The notes under the pieces: model-generated | Told to the model about the DNA's origin: nothing | What the model saw: only the letters and a program-made list of their open reading frames with translations | The model's database searches: none | Translations under genes and position numbers: made by a program | Source: Methylococcaceae bacterium UBA1147 | GTDB taxonomy: Bacteria; Pseudomonadota; Gammaproteobacteria; Methylococcales; UBA1147 | Length of the DNA stretch: 17,158 nt | Direction of reading: 5' to 3' | NCBI GenBank assembly: GCA_002311315.1 | Contig: DBZZ01000081.1 | Location: 86,438-103,595, forward strand | In this document: positions 1-6,613 of the stretch, piece by piece | Layout of the letters: the number at the start of each line of letters is the position of its first letter | Numbering within the stretch: the stretch's first letter is position 1

Positions 1-209
1 GGTAAATGATGAGAGTCGCCGCATAATTTCAGAGAACACAACTTCATGCCGGGCCGAGGGAATACGGACCGGCTCTGTTCGGGGGGCCGCCATGCCGCTC
101 ATCGGGAATATCGGGGGCGGGGATCTCATCGTTCTCCATTTCCGGGGCGGCCAGCTTCCCTCCAATACCGAATGGAAAAGCTGGGCTCCGCGCTGCGGAA
201 AGGATTTTC
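1..209. other. Leader region with no supportable gene
   Basis: No convincing gene is seen in this stretch. Short open frames here lack recognisable motifs and run into the VOC gene at 210 in other frames. It may hold the promoter of the VOC cluster or the tail of a gene beyond the left edge, but I could not pick out a reliable -35/-10 pair. The only clear signal is the ribosome binding site AAAGGA a few bases before the ATG at 210. Confidence 0.4.
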
Positions 210-599
210 ATGGCTATCGTCGGCGGCTACCATCATGTCCACATCATCAGCCCGGACCCCGAGGCGGCCGCCGATTGGTTCGGGAGATTTTTCGGCGGAG
301 AAGTCATCGGCCGCGAGGAGCCCCGCGGGGCGCGGAACGTCATCGTGCGGATCGGCGAGGCAGTACTAAGCGTCCGCACCCCCCGGCCCACGGACAAGCC
401 CATCGAGACCGGCGGCTCCAAGCCCACGGGACTGGATCACATCTGCTTTCTCGTGGATGACCTGGCCGGCATGGTCGAGCACATGCGCTCGAACGGGGTC
501 GAGATCGACGAGGAGATTTTCGATCACTCGGGCGGCAGCGAGGCCGCCTTCGTCGTGGGTCCCGAAAACGTTTTGTTCGAACTCATTCAGGATAAATAG
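210..599 (+). CDS. VOC family (glyoxalase/bleomycin-resistance fold) protein, paralog 1
   Basis: This 129-residue single-module VOC protein belongs to a superfamily that uses paired beta-alpha-beta-beta-beta units to hold a divalent metal; the substrate cannot be told from sequence. Visible marks are the opening YHHVHIISPDP segment (H9/H11), the GLDHICFLVDD start of the second unit (H77) and a closing FELI segment (E124). These histidines and the glutamate are the probable metal ligands. The length is normal for one VOC domain. The ATG at 210 is preferred because AAAGGA lies at a good distance. It is the first of three adjacent paralogs (next: broken copy at 614, intact copy at 1074), an array that looks like tandem duplication. 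Family is sure; function is unknown. Confidence 0.85.
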   Translation: MAIVGGYHHVHIISPDPEAAADWFGRFFGGEVIGREEPRGARNVIVRIGEAVLSVRTPRPTDKPIETGGSKPTGLDHICFLVDDLAGMVEHMRSNGVEIDEEIFDHSGGSEAAFVVGPENVLFELIQDK

Positions 600-613
600 A
601 AGAGGAACCGTCC

Positions 614-1005
614 ATGGCCATCGTCGGAAACTATCTCCACGTTCATCTTCTTAGCCAGGACCCCCGCGGGACCGCCGAATGGTATGCCGAATTTCTGGGC
701 GGCTAGATCGCCCGGGACGGGGAGCTGCGCGGGTTTCAGGACCTGCAGGTGAAACTCGGGGAGTGCCTCCTCAACATCCGGGGAAAGCGCCCCGAGGACA
801 GCGTCGCGCCCCCGGAAACCGGCAAGCGGTACGGCATCGATCACATGTGCTTCCAGGTCACCGGTATCGAAAAGATGCTGGAGGAATTCGCGGCCAAGGG
901 GGGCGAGATCCCCGAGCTTCTTTTCGAGCTTCCAAACGGCAACCGCGGCGCCTATATCGCGGGACCCGAAGGGTGATTATGGAAATTTTGGAGCTGAAAG
1001 AATAA
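614..1005 (+). pseudogene. Broken VOC family protein, paralog 2 (in-frame TAG plus frameshift)
   Basis: This is a degraded copy of the neighbouring VOC genes. Translation from the ATG at 614 matches the paralogs (start MAIVGNYLHVHLLSQDP) until a TAG at 704-706, just after EFLGG. The reading then continues in the same frame with GELRGF, KLGECLLNIRG and GIDHMCFQV, each aligning with the intact copy at 1074. Near the end a TGA at 974-976 stops the frame. Adding one G to the GGG at 971-973 restores GVIMEILELKE and a TAA at 1003-1005, matching the paralogs' GVVIELIE ending. Two independent lesions argue for a pseudogene. Sequencing or assembly error remains possible, and internal restart at 749 would give a fragment lacking the first metal-ligand unit. 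Confidence 0.82.
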
Positions 1006-1073
1006 TCCCGCAGGAACGGTATATATCCACGCACCCCGCCCGGGCACATCGGCCCCGGCGGAAAGGAGGCAAA

Positions 1074-1469
1074 ATGCCTGTAGTCGGACACTATCACCAC
1101 GTTCATCTCATCAGCCCGGACCCGCGAGCGGCGGCCGAATGGTTCGTCGAATTCCTGGGGGGAAATATTTTCAAGGATGAAGAGCTTCGAGGAGCGCGCA
1201 ACGTGCGGGTGCGCCTGGGCGAGTGCATGCTCAACATCCGCGGGGAGCGCGAGAGCGACACCATCGATAAATCCATCACCGGAAAACAACGCTTCGGCAT
1301 CGATCATTTCTGCCTTGAGGTCGGCGGCCTCGAGGGGATGCTCCAGGAGGTTACGGCCAAAGGAGGGGAGATTCCCGAGCCCCTGTTCGAGCTCCCGAGC
1401 GGCAACCGCGCCGCCTATGTGGCGGGGCCGGACGGGGTCGTTATCGAGCTGATCGAGCCGAAAGCCTGA
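1074..1469 (+). CDS. VOC family (glyoxalase/bleomycin-resistance fold) protein, paralog 3
   Basis: An intact 131-residue VOC protein, closely related to the copies at 210 and 614. It opens with GHYHHVHLISPDP (H9/H11). The second unit starts at GIDHFCLEV (H78) and the end is GVVIELIE (E125), giving the histidine and glutamate pattern expected for the metal site. A strong ribosome binding site, AAAGGAGG, sits four bases before the ATG, stronger than that of paralog 1. It follows the broken copy by 68 bp and precedes the longer VOC gene at 1502 by 32 bp, so co-transcription is likely. Family assignment is firm; the substrate is unknown. Confidence 0.87.
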   Translation: MPVVGHYHHVHLISPDPRAAAEWFVEFLGGNIFKDEELRGARNVRVRLGECMLNIRGERESDTIDKSITGKQRFGIDHFCLEVGGLEGMLQEVTAKGGEIPEPLFELPSGNRAAYVAGPDGVVIELIEPKA

Positions 1470-1501
1470 TCGGCGGCTCCATATTCAAAGAGGAAGCCGG
1501 C

Positions 1502-2086
1502 ATGCCACCGGAACTAAAGGGCCTGCAGCACGTCGGCCTGAAAGTGCGCGACATCGAAACGGCGGTCCGCTTTTACACCGACATCCTGGGATTCCGGACG
1601 AACGAGCGCATCCGCTACGCCACCCCCAGGGGGCAGCGCACGGCGCAAAACTTCATGACCTGTACCGGGTTGCACCACGTCATCAACCTGGCCATGAACG
1701 TCCCCGAGGCCCAGCCCGACCCGCAACCGCCGGTGGTGGACTCGCGCTCCTCGGTCGAATACGGCCTCGCCCATTTCGCCTTCGAGGTCGAGGACAAGGC
1801 CACCTTCGACGCCTGGGAAAAGCACCTCCGCGAGAACGGTGTCGAGCTGACCCACGGTCCCGTCGTCCACAGCCCCACCCATCCGGACGGGGACGGCCTG
1901 TGGGGCGAGAACCGGGCGCTCTACTTTTGCGACCCGGACGGAAACAACATCGAAATATTCTGCGACATGGCCATTGTCGGCGAGGACGGGGTGTTCGACT
2001 GCGAACAGCACACCGCCCGCATCAGGAGCGATGGATACGATCCGGAAAAAGTGGCGCTGCCGGAGCTGCAGAGGGATGAGGGCTGA
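1502..2086 (+). CDS. VOC family protein, extradiol-dioxygenase/glyoxalase-like, long form
   Basis: This 194-residue VOC protein is clearly distinct from the three short paralogs upstream. Module one begins GLQHVGLKVRD (H10) with the typical AVRFYTDILGF helix. Module two begins GLAHFAFEVED (H91) and ends in the family signature DPDGNNIEIF (E151). H10, H91 and E151 are the likely metal ligands. This pattern is common in glyoxalase I and catechol 2,3-dioxygenase-like enzymes, and the spacing allows either. A 40-residue hydrophilic tail follows the last strand. The ribosome binding site is AGAGGA about seven bases before the ATG. It is last in the + strand VOC array and converges on dam, with only 24 bp between stops. 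The reaction is not predictable beyond the fold. Confidence 0.85.
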   Translation: MPPELKGLQHVGLKVRDIETAVRFYTDILGFRTNERIRYATPRGQRTAQNFMTCTGLHHVINLAMNVPEAQPDPQPPVVDSRSSVEYGLAHFAFEVEDKATFDAWEKHLRENGVELTHGPVVHSPTHPDGDGLWGENRALYFCDPDGNNIEIFCDMAIVGEDGVFDCEQHTARIRSDGYDPEKVALPELQRDEG

Positions 2087-2110
2087 AATTTAAAATGATT
2101 TCCCCCGCCG

Positions 2111-2950
2111 CTAGGCGTAGTTCCGCACCACCACCTCGGGGATTTTGCCGCGTTTTGAGGACTGGGAGTTGATGGCACGGGCGGCGAAGACCTGCCGGAT
2201 GTCGAAATCCTTGTAGAGATCGCGGATGAGGGGGGTGTCCGAGTTCGAGAGCATGAACCGCGCTCCGATGGCGTCTAGCTCCCGGCAGGCCTGGGCCAGG
2301 GTGCGCTGGTCGGCCTCTCCGAAACGATCGGCCGTGTAGGAGGTGAAGTTCGCTGTCTTGGTGAGCGGATGGTAGGGCGGGTCCAGATAGACGAAATCGC
2401 CTGCCTCGGCCCATCCGGATAGCTTCTGATAGCCGCGTTGTTCGATCTCGGCCCCGGCCAGGGCATGGGAGGCCAGCCGGAGGCCCTCCGCGTCGCAGAT
2501 GGTGGGGTTCGTGTGCCGGCCGAAGGGGACGTTGAAGCGCCCGCTGCGGTTTACCCGGTAGAGCCCGTTGAAGCCGGTCCGGTTCAGGTAGATAAAGCGC
2601 GCGGCCAGGCCCGCCACCGAAAGCCGAGCGGGGTTTTGTGACCGGACGCGGTAGTAGTGGCCCCGCTCGTAGACATGCCGCCCGAGGTGGCGAATCACCC
2701 CTTCCAGGTCATCTCGCACCGCCCCGAAGGACCGGACCAGCTCGCCGATCCGGTCCGAAAGAAAGGCCCGGCCCCCGATTCGCTGCCTGAGATGGAAAAA
2801 TACCGCGCCGCTGCCCAAAAAGGGCTCGTGATAATCTCTGATCTCATCCGGAAAAAGGGGAGCGTACTGGGCGAGGAGCCTTCCCTTGCCGCCCGCCCAT
2901 TTGATGAACGGGCGCGCAGACGCTTTGGCTGTGGTTCGGGCGGTGGGCAT
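2111..2950 (-). CDS. dam: Dam-type DNA (adenine-N6)-methyltransferase, solitary
   Basis: This 279-residue class alpha DNA N6-adenine methyltransferase is predicted to transfer a methyl group from SAM to adenine, probably in GATC as for the Dam/DpnM family. Visible motifs in order are FIKWAGGKGRLL (15-26), the SAM-binding EPFLGSGAVFFHL (42-54), LSDR (64-67), the Dam-typical FIYLNRTGFNGLYRVN (119-134) with NVPFG after it, and the catalytic DPPY (190-193). Length is normal for Dam. No restriction endonuclease gene is adjacent, so it looks like an orphan methylase, with roles such as mismatch repair, replication or gene control. It is last in the minus-strand run, 130 bp after the amidase gene. 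The target sequence is an inference from family membership. Confidence 0.9.
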   Translation of the reverse strand: MPTARTTAKASARPFIKWAGGKGRLLAQYAPLFPDEIRDYHEPFLGSGAVFFHLRQRIGGRAFLSDRIGELVRSFGAVRDDLEGVIRHLGRHVYERGHYYRVRSQNPARLSVAGLAARFIYLNRTGFNGLYRVNRSGRFNVPFGRHTNPTICDAEGLRLASHALAGAEIEQRGYQKLSGWAEAGDFVYLDPPYHPLTKTANFTSYTADRFGEADQRTLAQACRELDAIGARFMLSNSDTPLIRDLYKDFDIRQVFAARAINSQSSKRGKIPEVVVRNYA

Positions 2951-3035
2951 GGCTCTCGGGCGGTCTGTCCTTTCGGCAGAATGGCGAAGTTTCGTAATCG
3001 ATTGAGATCACTATACTTAAAAAGGATCGCCGGCG

Positions 3036-3060
3036 CCAGCAGGAGGGGATTCCTGCCTGG
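3036..3060 (-). terminator. Hairpin between amidase and dam genes, possible weak terminator
   Basis: A 9-bp stem (CCAGCAGGA pairing with TCCTGCCTGG, one bulged C) closes a six-base loop. It lies downstream of the amidase stop on the minus strand. The nearest T-run in that direction (A-run at 3019-3023 on the + strand) is 12 or more bases further on, so it is not a classic intrinsic terminator. It could slow transcription, act as an mRNA end, or be chance. Confidence 0.3.
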
Positions 3061-3080
3061 GATGAGGGGGAGGCCCCGCT

Positions 3081-3944
3081 CTACTCGTTTCGCCCGGCCT
3101 GAATCCGGCGGAGCTCGCGCAGGGTGAGGTGGAGATCCTCGTCCCGGAGGGTGGGCGATGCGATCCGGGCCCGGCGCACATCGGCCGTATTCACCTCGGC
3201 GATAACGAGCCGGGGCTTCCACCGGGGCCCAGCGATGAGCCCCTCGCCCGTGGGCAGGATAATCTCCGATCCGCCCCAGAAGCTGATCCCGTCCTCATAG
3301 CCGATGCGGTTGCAGAAAAACACGAACTGATTGAAGGCCGCCGCATGGGCGCGGCACAGCGCGTTCCACTGGCGCTCGATGGCGAGGCTCGCCTTGCCGC
3401 CGTTTTGTTTCTTGACCCCGCGCGCCGGGCTCGATGAGGGCAAGATGAGAATGTCGGCCCCGTCCTGGGAGGCGATGTAGGCCAGGCTCGGGTGCCAGGC
3501 GTCCTCGCAGATCAACATCGCCACCCGCCCGAAACGCGTATCGAAGGCGCGCACCCGTTTCCCCGCGCCGACATAGCGCCCCTCATCGAACAGCCCGTAG
3601 GTCGGAAGGTAGAGCTTTCGGTGGAGGTGGAGGAGTTTCCCTCCCTCGAAATATCCGGCCGCGTTGTAGAACCCGTGCCGGGAGGATTCCTCGACGAACC
3701 CCGCGACGATGGAAATATCCGCGCTCATCGCGGCGATCTCCTTGAGCAGGGGCGCGTTTTTTTTCAGGGCCACCTCGGGCACGATGTCTTTCAGGAAATA
3801 TCCCGTGACGGAGAGTTCGGGAAATACCAAAAGATCTACCCCTTTTTTGATGGCCTTTTTCACCTCGCCGCGAATGATCTTCGCGTTGGCCTCGAGGTTG
3901 CCCAGCGTGGGGCCCATCTGGGACAGACCGACCTGAAATCTCAT
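3081..3944 (-). CDS. Nitrilase-superfamily carbon-nitrogen hydrolase (NAD synthetase glutaminase-like)
   Basis: This 287-residue cytoplasmic amidase of the nitrilase superfamily has the Glu-Lys-Cys triad in its normal setting: E43 in VFPELSVTGYF, K110 in HRKLYLPTYGLFDEGRY, and C146 in LICEDAWHP. These motifs resemble the glutaminase half of glutamine-dependent NAD synthetase, but no synthetase domain follows, so it is a stand-alone amidase with unknown substrate. Near the C terminus GISFWGGSEI and IASPTLRDEDL are typical of the stand-alone family. The frame is open further upstream to 4025, but the ATG at 3944 is chosen: GGAG lies six bases before it and the family begins at MRFQVGLSQ. It lies 91 bp after the DsrE-like gene. 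Confidence 0.88.
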   Translation of the reverse strand: MRFQVGLSQMGPTLGNLEANAKIIRGEVKKAIKKGVDLLVFPELSVTGYFLKDIVPEVALKKNAPLLKEIAAMSADISIVAGFVEESSRHGFYNAAGYFEGGKLLHLHRKLYLPTYGLFDEGRYVGAGKRVRAFDTRFGRVAMLICEDAWHPSLAYIASQDGADILILPSSSPARGVKKQNGGKASLAIERQWNALCRAHAAAFNQFVFFCNRIGYEDGISFWGGSEIILPTGEGLIAGPRWKPRLVIAEVNTADVRRARIASPTLRDEDLHLTLRELRRIQAGRNE

Positions 3945-3990
3945 GCGTGACTCCGAATGAAAACGAAAAAAATTATCCGGCGCAAAACCC

Positions 3991-4016
3991 CGGCAGGAAA
4001 TCCCGGCGGGAAATCC
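3991..4016. repeat. Imperfect 13-bp tandem repeat (two copies)
   Basis: Two adjacent copies, CGGCAGGAAATCC at 3991-4003 and CGGCGGGAAATCC at 4004-4016, differ at one base. The second copy also forms a 7-bp hairpin: CGGCGGG at 4004-4010 pairs with CCCGCCG at 4016-4022 around a five-base loop. The repeat lies between the DsrE-like stop and the amidase start. On the minus strand, T-rich DNA (3964-3973) follows only some 30 bases later, so a terminator or an mRNA-processing role is possible but unproven. Confidence 0.5.
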
Positions 4017-4035
4017 CCGCCGCATCCGGAATGTA

Positions 4036-4452
4036 TCAGATAAACAGCTTCGTTTGCGCCCCGGCCGTCTCCCGAAGAAAAACCGGCAGGCTGATCACCT
4101 CATCGACGATGCCCTCGACGTCCGCAGCCGTGAGCCCGAGGAACTTCACCTGGGCCGCGCAGGCATAGAGCTTCAGCCGCCCCGTCCGGCGCGCGGTGTC
4201 GATGAGATCGCCCACCGAATGCGCCCGCGCCTCTTTCATCCGGGCCTCGAGCGCCGGGCCCTCGTCCCCATACGAAGCGGGCAGGGCCGTATCGTCCAGA
4301 TCGTCGGCCACGAAACGCCGCAGCGCCCCGAAAAAAAGAATGACCCGGACATCCTCTCCGTTCGCCGTCGCGCTCGCGGCCAGCGTCGCCACCTGATAAA
4401 GGCGGTCGTAGTCTCCGCTGTGGGCGAAGATGACGAACAGGGATTTGCTCAC
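4036..4452 (-). CDS. DsrE/DsrF-like family protein
   Basis: This 138-residue protein has the DsrE-like fold, a small alpha/beta family that includes sulfur-transfer proteins and many of unknown role. It begins KSLFVIFAHSGDYDR, has a central VRVILFFGALR strand, the LYACAAQVKFLGL segment whose C98 matches the conserved cysteine of many DsrE-like proteins, and the family-type ending FLRETAGAQTKLFI. The start is a GTG at 4452 that overlaps the stop of the SUMF1-fold gene by four bases (GTGA), with GGAGG seven bases upstream. The frame stays open upstream, but that part is a shadow of the SUMF1 gene. Coupled translation with the upstream lipoprotein is likely. A sulfur-relay or redox role is only an inference. 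Confidence 0.8.
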   Translation of the reverse strand: MSKSLFVIFAHSGDYDRLYQVATLAASATANGEDVRVILFFGALRRFVADDLDDTALPASYGDEGPALEARMKEARAHSVGDLIDTARRTGRLKLYACAAQVKFLGLTAADVEGIVDEVISLPVFLRETAGAQTKLFI

Positions 4453-5303
4453 CGCCCCGCCTCCGCCGATCGGGCGCACCGGACGCCGACGCCCCCGTGG
4501 GACTTGGAAGGCGCGCCATGCCATCGCCAGTCGGTTCGAATTTCCTTTTCCGGACTGTCCCAGAATCCGCCCCGCACCGAACGGTGATTGCCCCGCCGGG
4601 GGCCTTTCGGATTCCGGGCGGGCGAGTCTGCATAATAGCCGGGGCCAAAATAATCGTTCACCCACTCGGCGACGTTGCCGGCCATGTCCATGACCCCGTA
4701 AGGGCTTTTGTCGAGAGCAAAATTTCCGCCGGGCAGCGGGCCGCTGTGCCGTTTTCCAAAGTTCGCCGCTTCCGGCGCCGCCGAATCGCCCCACGGGTAG
4801 ATTCGTCCGTCCGTGCCCCGGGCGGCTTTTTCCCACTCGGCCTCGGTCGGGAGGCGCTTGCCGACCCATGCGCAATACGCCTCGGCCTCGAACCAGGTAA
4901 TAAGCGTCACCGGAATGTCTCCCGTTCCCGGCGGTGCTTTTTTGCCATCCCAGACGAACCGTTCCCAGAGTCCCCCGCGCCCCTTGCCCGCCGCGCCCGG
5001 AGGCCGGCGGTTGGCGGATCGCACGAACCGTTCGTATGCCGAATGGGTCACCTCGAACTTATCGATTTCAAAAGCGCCCACAAATATCCGCCGCCGGGGC
5101 GAGGCGCTGTCCTTCTTCTTCTTCTTCTTCAGGCCCCGCGCTGCATCGCGGCCCCGGAAAAACTTTCCGGCCGCGATGAAAACCATGGGCGACCGATTCG
5201 CCGCCCCGGCCGGAAGCGGCGGAAGCCTGCCTCCCGAGGCGGATCCCCCACACCCGGAGATCCCCGAGACGGCGAGCAAGATCAAAGCGGCAATCCGCTT
5301 CAT
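4449..5303 (-). CDS. SUMF1/FGE-sulfatase-fold lipoprotein, probably without FGE activity
   Basis: This 284-residue predicted lipoprotein has a basic, hydrophobic N terminus, lipobox ISGC (C18), and then an SUMF1-type domain from about residue 37. Family motifs in order: MVFIAAGKFFRG, EVTHSAYERFV, PVTLITWFEAEAYCAWVGKRLPTEAEWEKA, YPWGDS, GVMDMAGNVAEW, RSVRGGFW and GVGVRC. The copper-binding cysteine pair that active aerobic formylglycine-generating enzymes carry in the segment after RGG is not seen, so it is probably a structural or binding version of the fold, on the periplasmic side. Residues 59-64 are six lysines encoded by an AAG run. Its ATG overlaps the stop of the small membrane protein by four bases (ATGA), and its own stop overlaps the DsrE-like start. 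Confidence 0.85.
   Translation of the reverse strand: MKRIAALILLAVSGISGCGGSASGGRLPPLPAGAANRSPMVFIAAGKFFRGRDAARGLKKKKKKDSASPRRRIFVGAFEIDKFEVTHSAYERFVRSANRRPPGAAGKGRGGLWERFVWDGKKAPPGTGDIPVTLITWFEAEAYCAWVGKRLPTEAEWEKAARGTDGRIYPWGDSAAPEAANFGKRHSGPLPGGNFALDKSPYGVMDMAGNVAEWVNDYFGPGYYADSPARNPKGPRRGNHRSVRGGFWDSPEKEIRTDWRWHGAPSKSHGGVGVRCARSAEAGR
5112..5130. repeat. CTT trinucleotide microsatellite inside the SUMF1-fold gene
   Basis: Six CTT units plus one base form an uninterrupted run, read on the minus strand as AAG codons for a six-lysine stretch just before the SUMF1 domain. Slippage would change the number of lysines without breaking the frame, so it could vary linker charge rather than switch the gene off. 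Confidence 0.8.
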
Positions 5304-5542
5304 TCAAAATCACCGGGCTTGACGTCTTTAAAATCGATTACGGGCAAATCCGACTTCGGCGGCGGCTCCGGGCGAAGCGGCCGGCACATCCAAATCCACC
5401 GCAGGCCGCCCCAGGCCAACGCTGCCATAAGCGACCCCAGCCCGAGGATCAGGCTCCACCAGTAGTTGTGGGTATAGATCAGCCCGGCCATCAGAAACCA
5501 GAATAAAAATCCCGCAATCGCCGCCCCCGGTTTTATGTCCAT
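5300..5542 (-). CDS. Small membrane protein with two predicted transmembrane helices
   Basis: An 80-residue protein of no recognised family. Two hydrophobic stretches, about residues 8-23 and 28-50 and rich in Trp, Leu and Gly, are followed by a basic patch (LRWIWMCRPLR) and a Pro/Lys/Asp-rich soluble tail. This fits an inner-membrane hairpin with a cytoplasmic tail by the positive-inside pattern. It begins nine bases after the upstream lipoprotein stop, with GAGG seven bases before the ATG, and its stop overlaps the start of the SUMF1-fold lipoprotein. The tight spacing supports its being a real gene of this envelope cluster. Function unknown. Confidence 0.72.
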   Translation of the reverse strand: MDIKPGAAIAGFLFWFLMAGLIYTHNYWWSLILGLGSLMAALAWGGLRWIWMCRPLRPEPPPKSDLPVIDFKDVKPGDFE

Positions 5543-5551
5543 CCGTCCGCC

Positions 5552-6142
5552 TCAGGGTGCGGCGCGCGGGACGGCCGCCATCGCCTGGCGCAGGGCCTGC
5601 CGGACCACGGCCTCATATTTTTGCGCACCGATGAAAATCGCTCCCGTGCTGGATGCCTTCATCGTCCAGATTCTTTTTCTTTTTTTCAGGTCGTACCAAT
5701 ACAACTCAAGAAGTATTTTCAACGGATTCGCCTGTACCGTTTCGACGCTGCCGGCAATGCCGATATCCTCGGTGAACGCTCCGGCGGCCTCTTCGAGCAT
5801 CCTGGAATCGGTGGGCCCGTACCGGAAGATGCCTTTGTCCACGAGAATTTGGAACGTCTTTCCAACGTCCCGGACGGCATATCCCTTTCTCAGCAGTAAT
5901 TCGTATATGATCGTCATGATGGAATGCGGATCCGCGCCCTCGATATTCAGGACGACGATGGAACCGGCTTTTTCCAGCCGCAGGGCCTTGAACGCCGCGC
6001 TGGCCGGATGCGGACTGTAGACGGCCGGCTTGGCCGCGCTCCCGGGAACGGTGATTCGGGATGCCTTGCCGCACCCTCCCGTCAACGCCGGGAGAATGGC
6101 GCAAAATGCGAAAATAAAAACGGAGCCTGTGTATCGTTTCAT
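5552..6142 (-). CDS. Predicted lipoprotein with CsgG/TolB-N-like domain
   Basis: This 196-residue predicted lipoprotein has the signal MKRYTGSVFIFAFCAIL with a weak lipobox TGGC (C24). The mature part alternates strands and helices in a way typical of CsgG- and TolB-N-like periplasmic domains: SIVVLNIEG, YELLLRKGYAVRDV, ILVDKGIF, AAGAFTEDIGIAGSVETV, KILLELYWYDLKKRKRIWTMKAS. This resembles outer-membrane-associated accessory lipoproteins, but the match is by pattern only. The ATG at 6142 is preferred over the TTG at 6160 because it gives a clean signal peptide, although neither has a good ribosome binding site. It starts 33 bp after the bactofilin stop and ends nine bases before the small membrane protein gene. 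Confidence 0.75.
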   Translation of the reverse strand: MKRYTGSVFIFAFCAILPALTGGCGKASRITVPGSAAKPAVYSPHPASAAFKALRLEKAGSIVVLNIEGADPHSIMTIIYELLLRKGYAVRDVGKTFQILVDKGIFRYGPTDSRMLEEAAGAFTEDIGIAGSVETVQANPLKILLELYWYDLKKRKRIWTMKASSTGAIFIGAQKYEAVVRQALRQAMAAVPRAAP

Positions 6143-6175
6143 TTTAGGGGGGACCGGCAAGGCGGGCCGGCCCGA

Positions 6176-6568
6176 TCAAGCGGATTCGACCGAGGGGGCC
6201 AGCTGGTCTTCGGACCGGGCGTTTTCTCCCGTCATGTAGCAAGCGCCCTCGAACACGGCGCCCTCTTCGATATAAATGCTCGGCGTGTGGACCTCTCCCT
6301 TGACGTGGCTGCCCAAACGAATTTCGCATTTTTCCTTGGCTTCGATTTTGCCTTCCACGTGGCCCATGATGATCACGACCCCGGCCTGGATGTTCGCGGT
6401 GACATGCGCAGCGGCGCCGACGATAAACGTATCTTCCGTGATGACCTCGCCCTCGAGAACGCCGTCCACGCGCACCGTTCCCTCGAAAGAAATCACGCCC
6501 TTGAACTCGGTTCCCTCTCCCAGGAACGCGCGGATGCTTTTTTCGTAATTCTTATCGTTTCGGGCCAT
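6176..6568 (-). CDS. Bactofilin (polymer-forming cytoskeletal protein)
   Basis: This 130-residue bactofilin self-assembles into filaments without nucleotide; in other bacteria such proteins place cell-wall enzymes, stalk factors or, in Myxococcus, the ParABS machinery. The domain from about residue 18 to 115 shows the repeating short-strand pattern of a right-handed beta-helix with regular glycines and valines: GTEFKGVISFEGTVRVDGVLEG, AHVTANIQAG, GHVEGKIEAKEKCEIRLGSHVKG. Short charged ends flank it and there is no membrane segment. The start has an almost perfect anti-Shine-Dalgarno match, GGAGGTGAT at 6571-6579, suggesting high expression. It lies 45 bp after parB, and the envelope lipoprotein follows at once, which suggests coupling of segregation, polarity and envelope functions. 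Confidence 0.93.
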   Translation of the reverse strand: MARNDKNYEKSIRAFLGEGTEFKGVISFEGTVRVDGVLEGEVITEDTFIVGAAAHVTANIQAGVVIIMGHVEGKIEAKEKCEIRLGSHVKGEVHTPSIYIEEGAVFEGACYMTGENARSEDQLAPSVESA

Positions 6569-6570
6569 TC

Positions 6571-6579
6571 ATCACCTCC
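6571..6579 (-). promoter_or_regulatory. Strong ribosome binding site of the bactofilin gene
   Basis: The minus strand reads GGAGGTGAT, nine bases complementary to the usual 16S rRNA tail, two bases before the ATG at 6568. It is the best ribosome binding site seen in the parAB run and fixes the bactofilin start. Confidence 0.75.
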
Positions 6580-6613
6580 CGCCAGCCGGCCAACCGCCCA
6601 ACCCAAACCGTTC

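Noticed and set aside
614..1005. TAG at 704 as a pyrrolysine or other recoded codon
   Set aside because: The same gene also has a frameshift near 972, and the paralogs have ordinary sense codons there, so decay or error is simpler.
3945..4025. Longer amidase N terminus from 4025
   Set aside because: The added residues are not family-like and are encoded by the repeat/hairpin leader; the start at 3944 has GGAG and begins at the normal first strand.
4497..5465. Long + strand frame (322 codons) opposite the SUMF1-fold gene
   Set aside because: Composition is Arg/Pro-rich with no domain signal. The minus strand shows clear SUMF1 motifs and operon-style overlaps.
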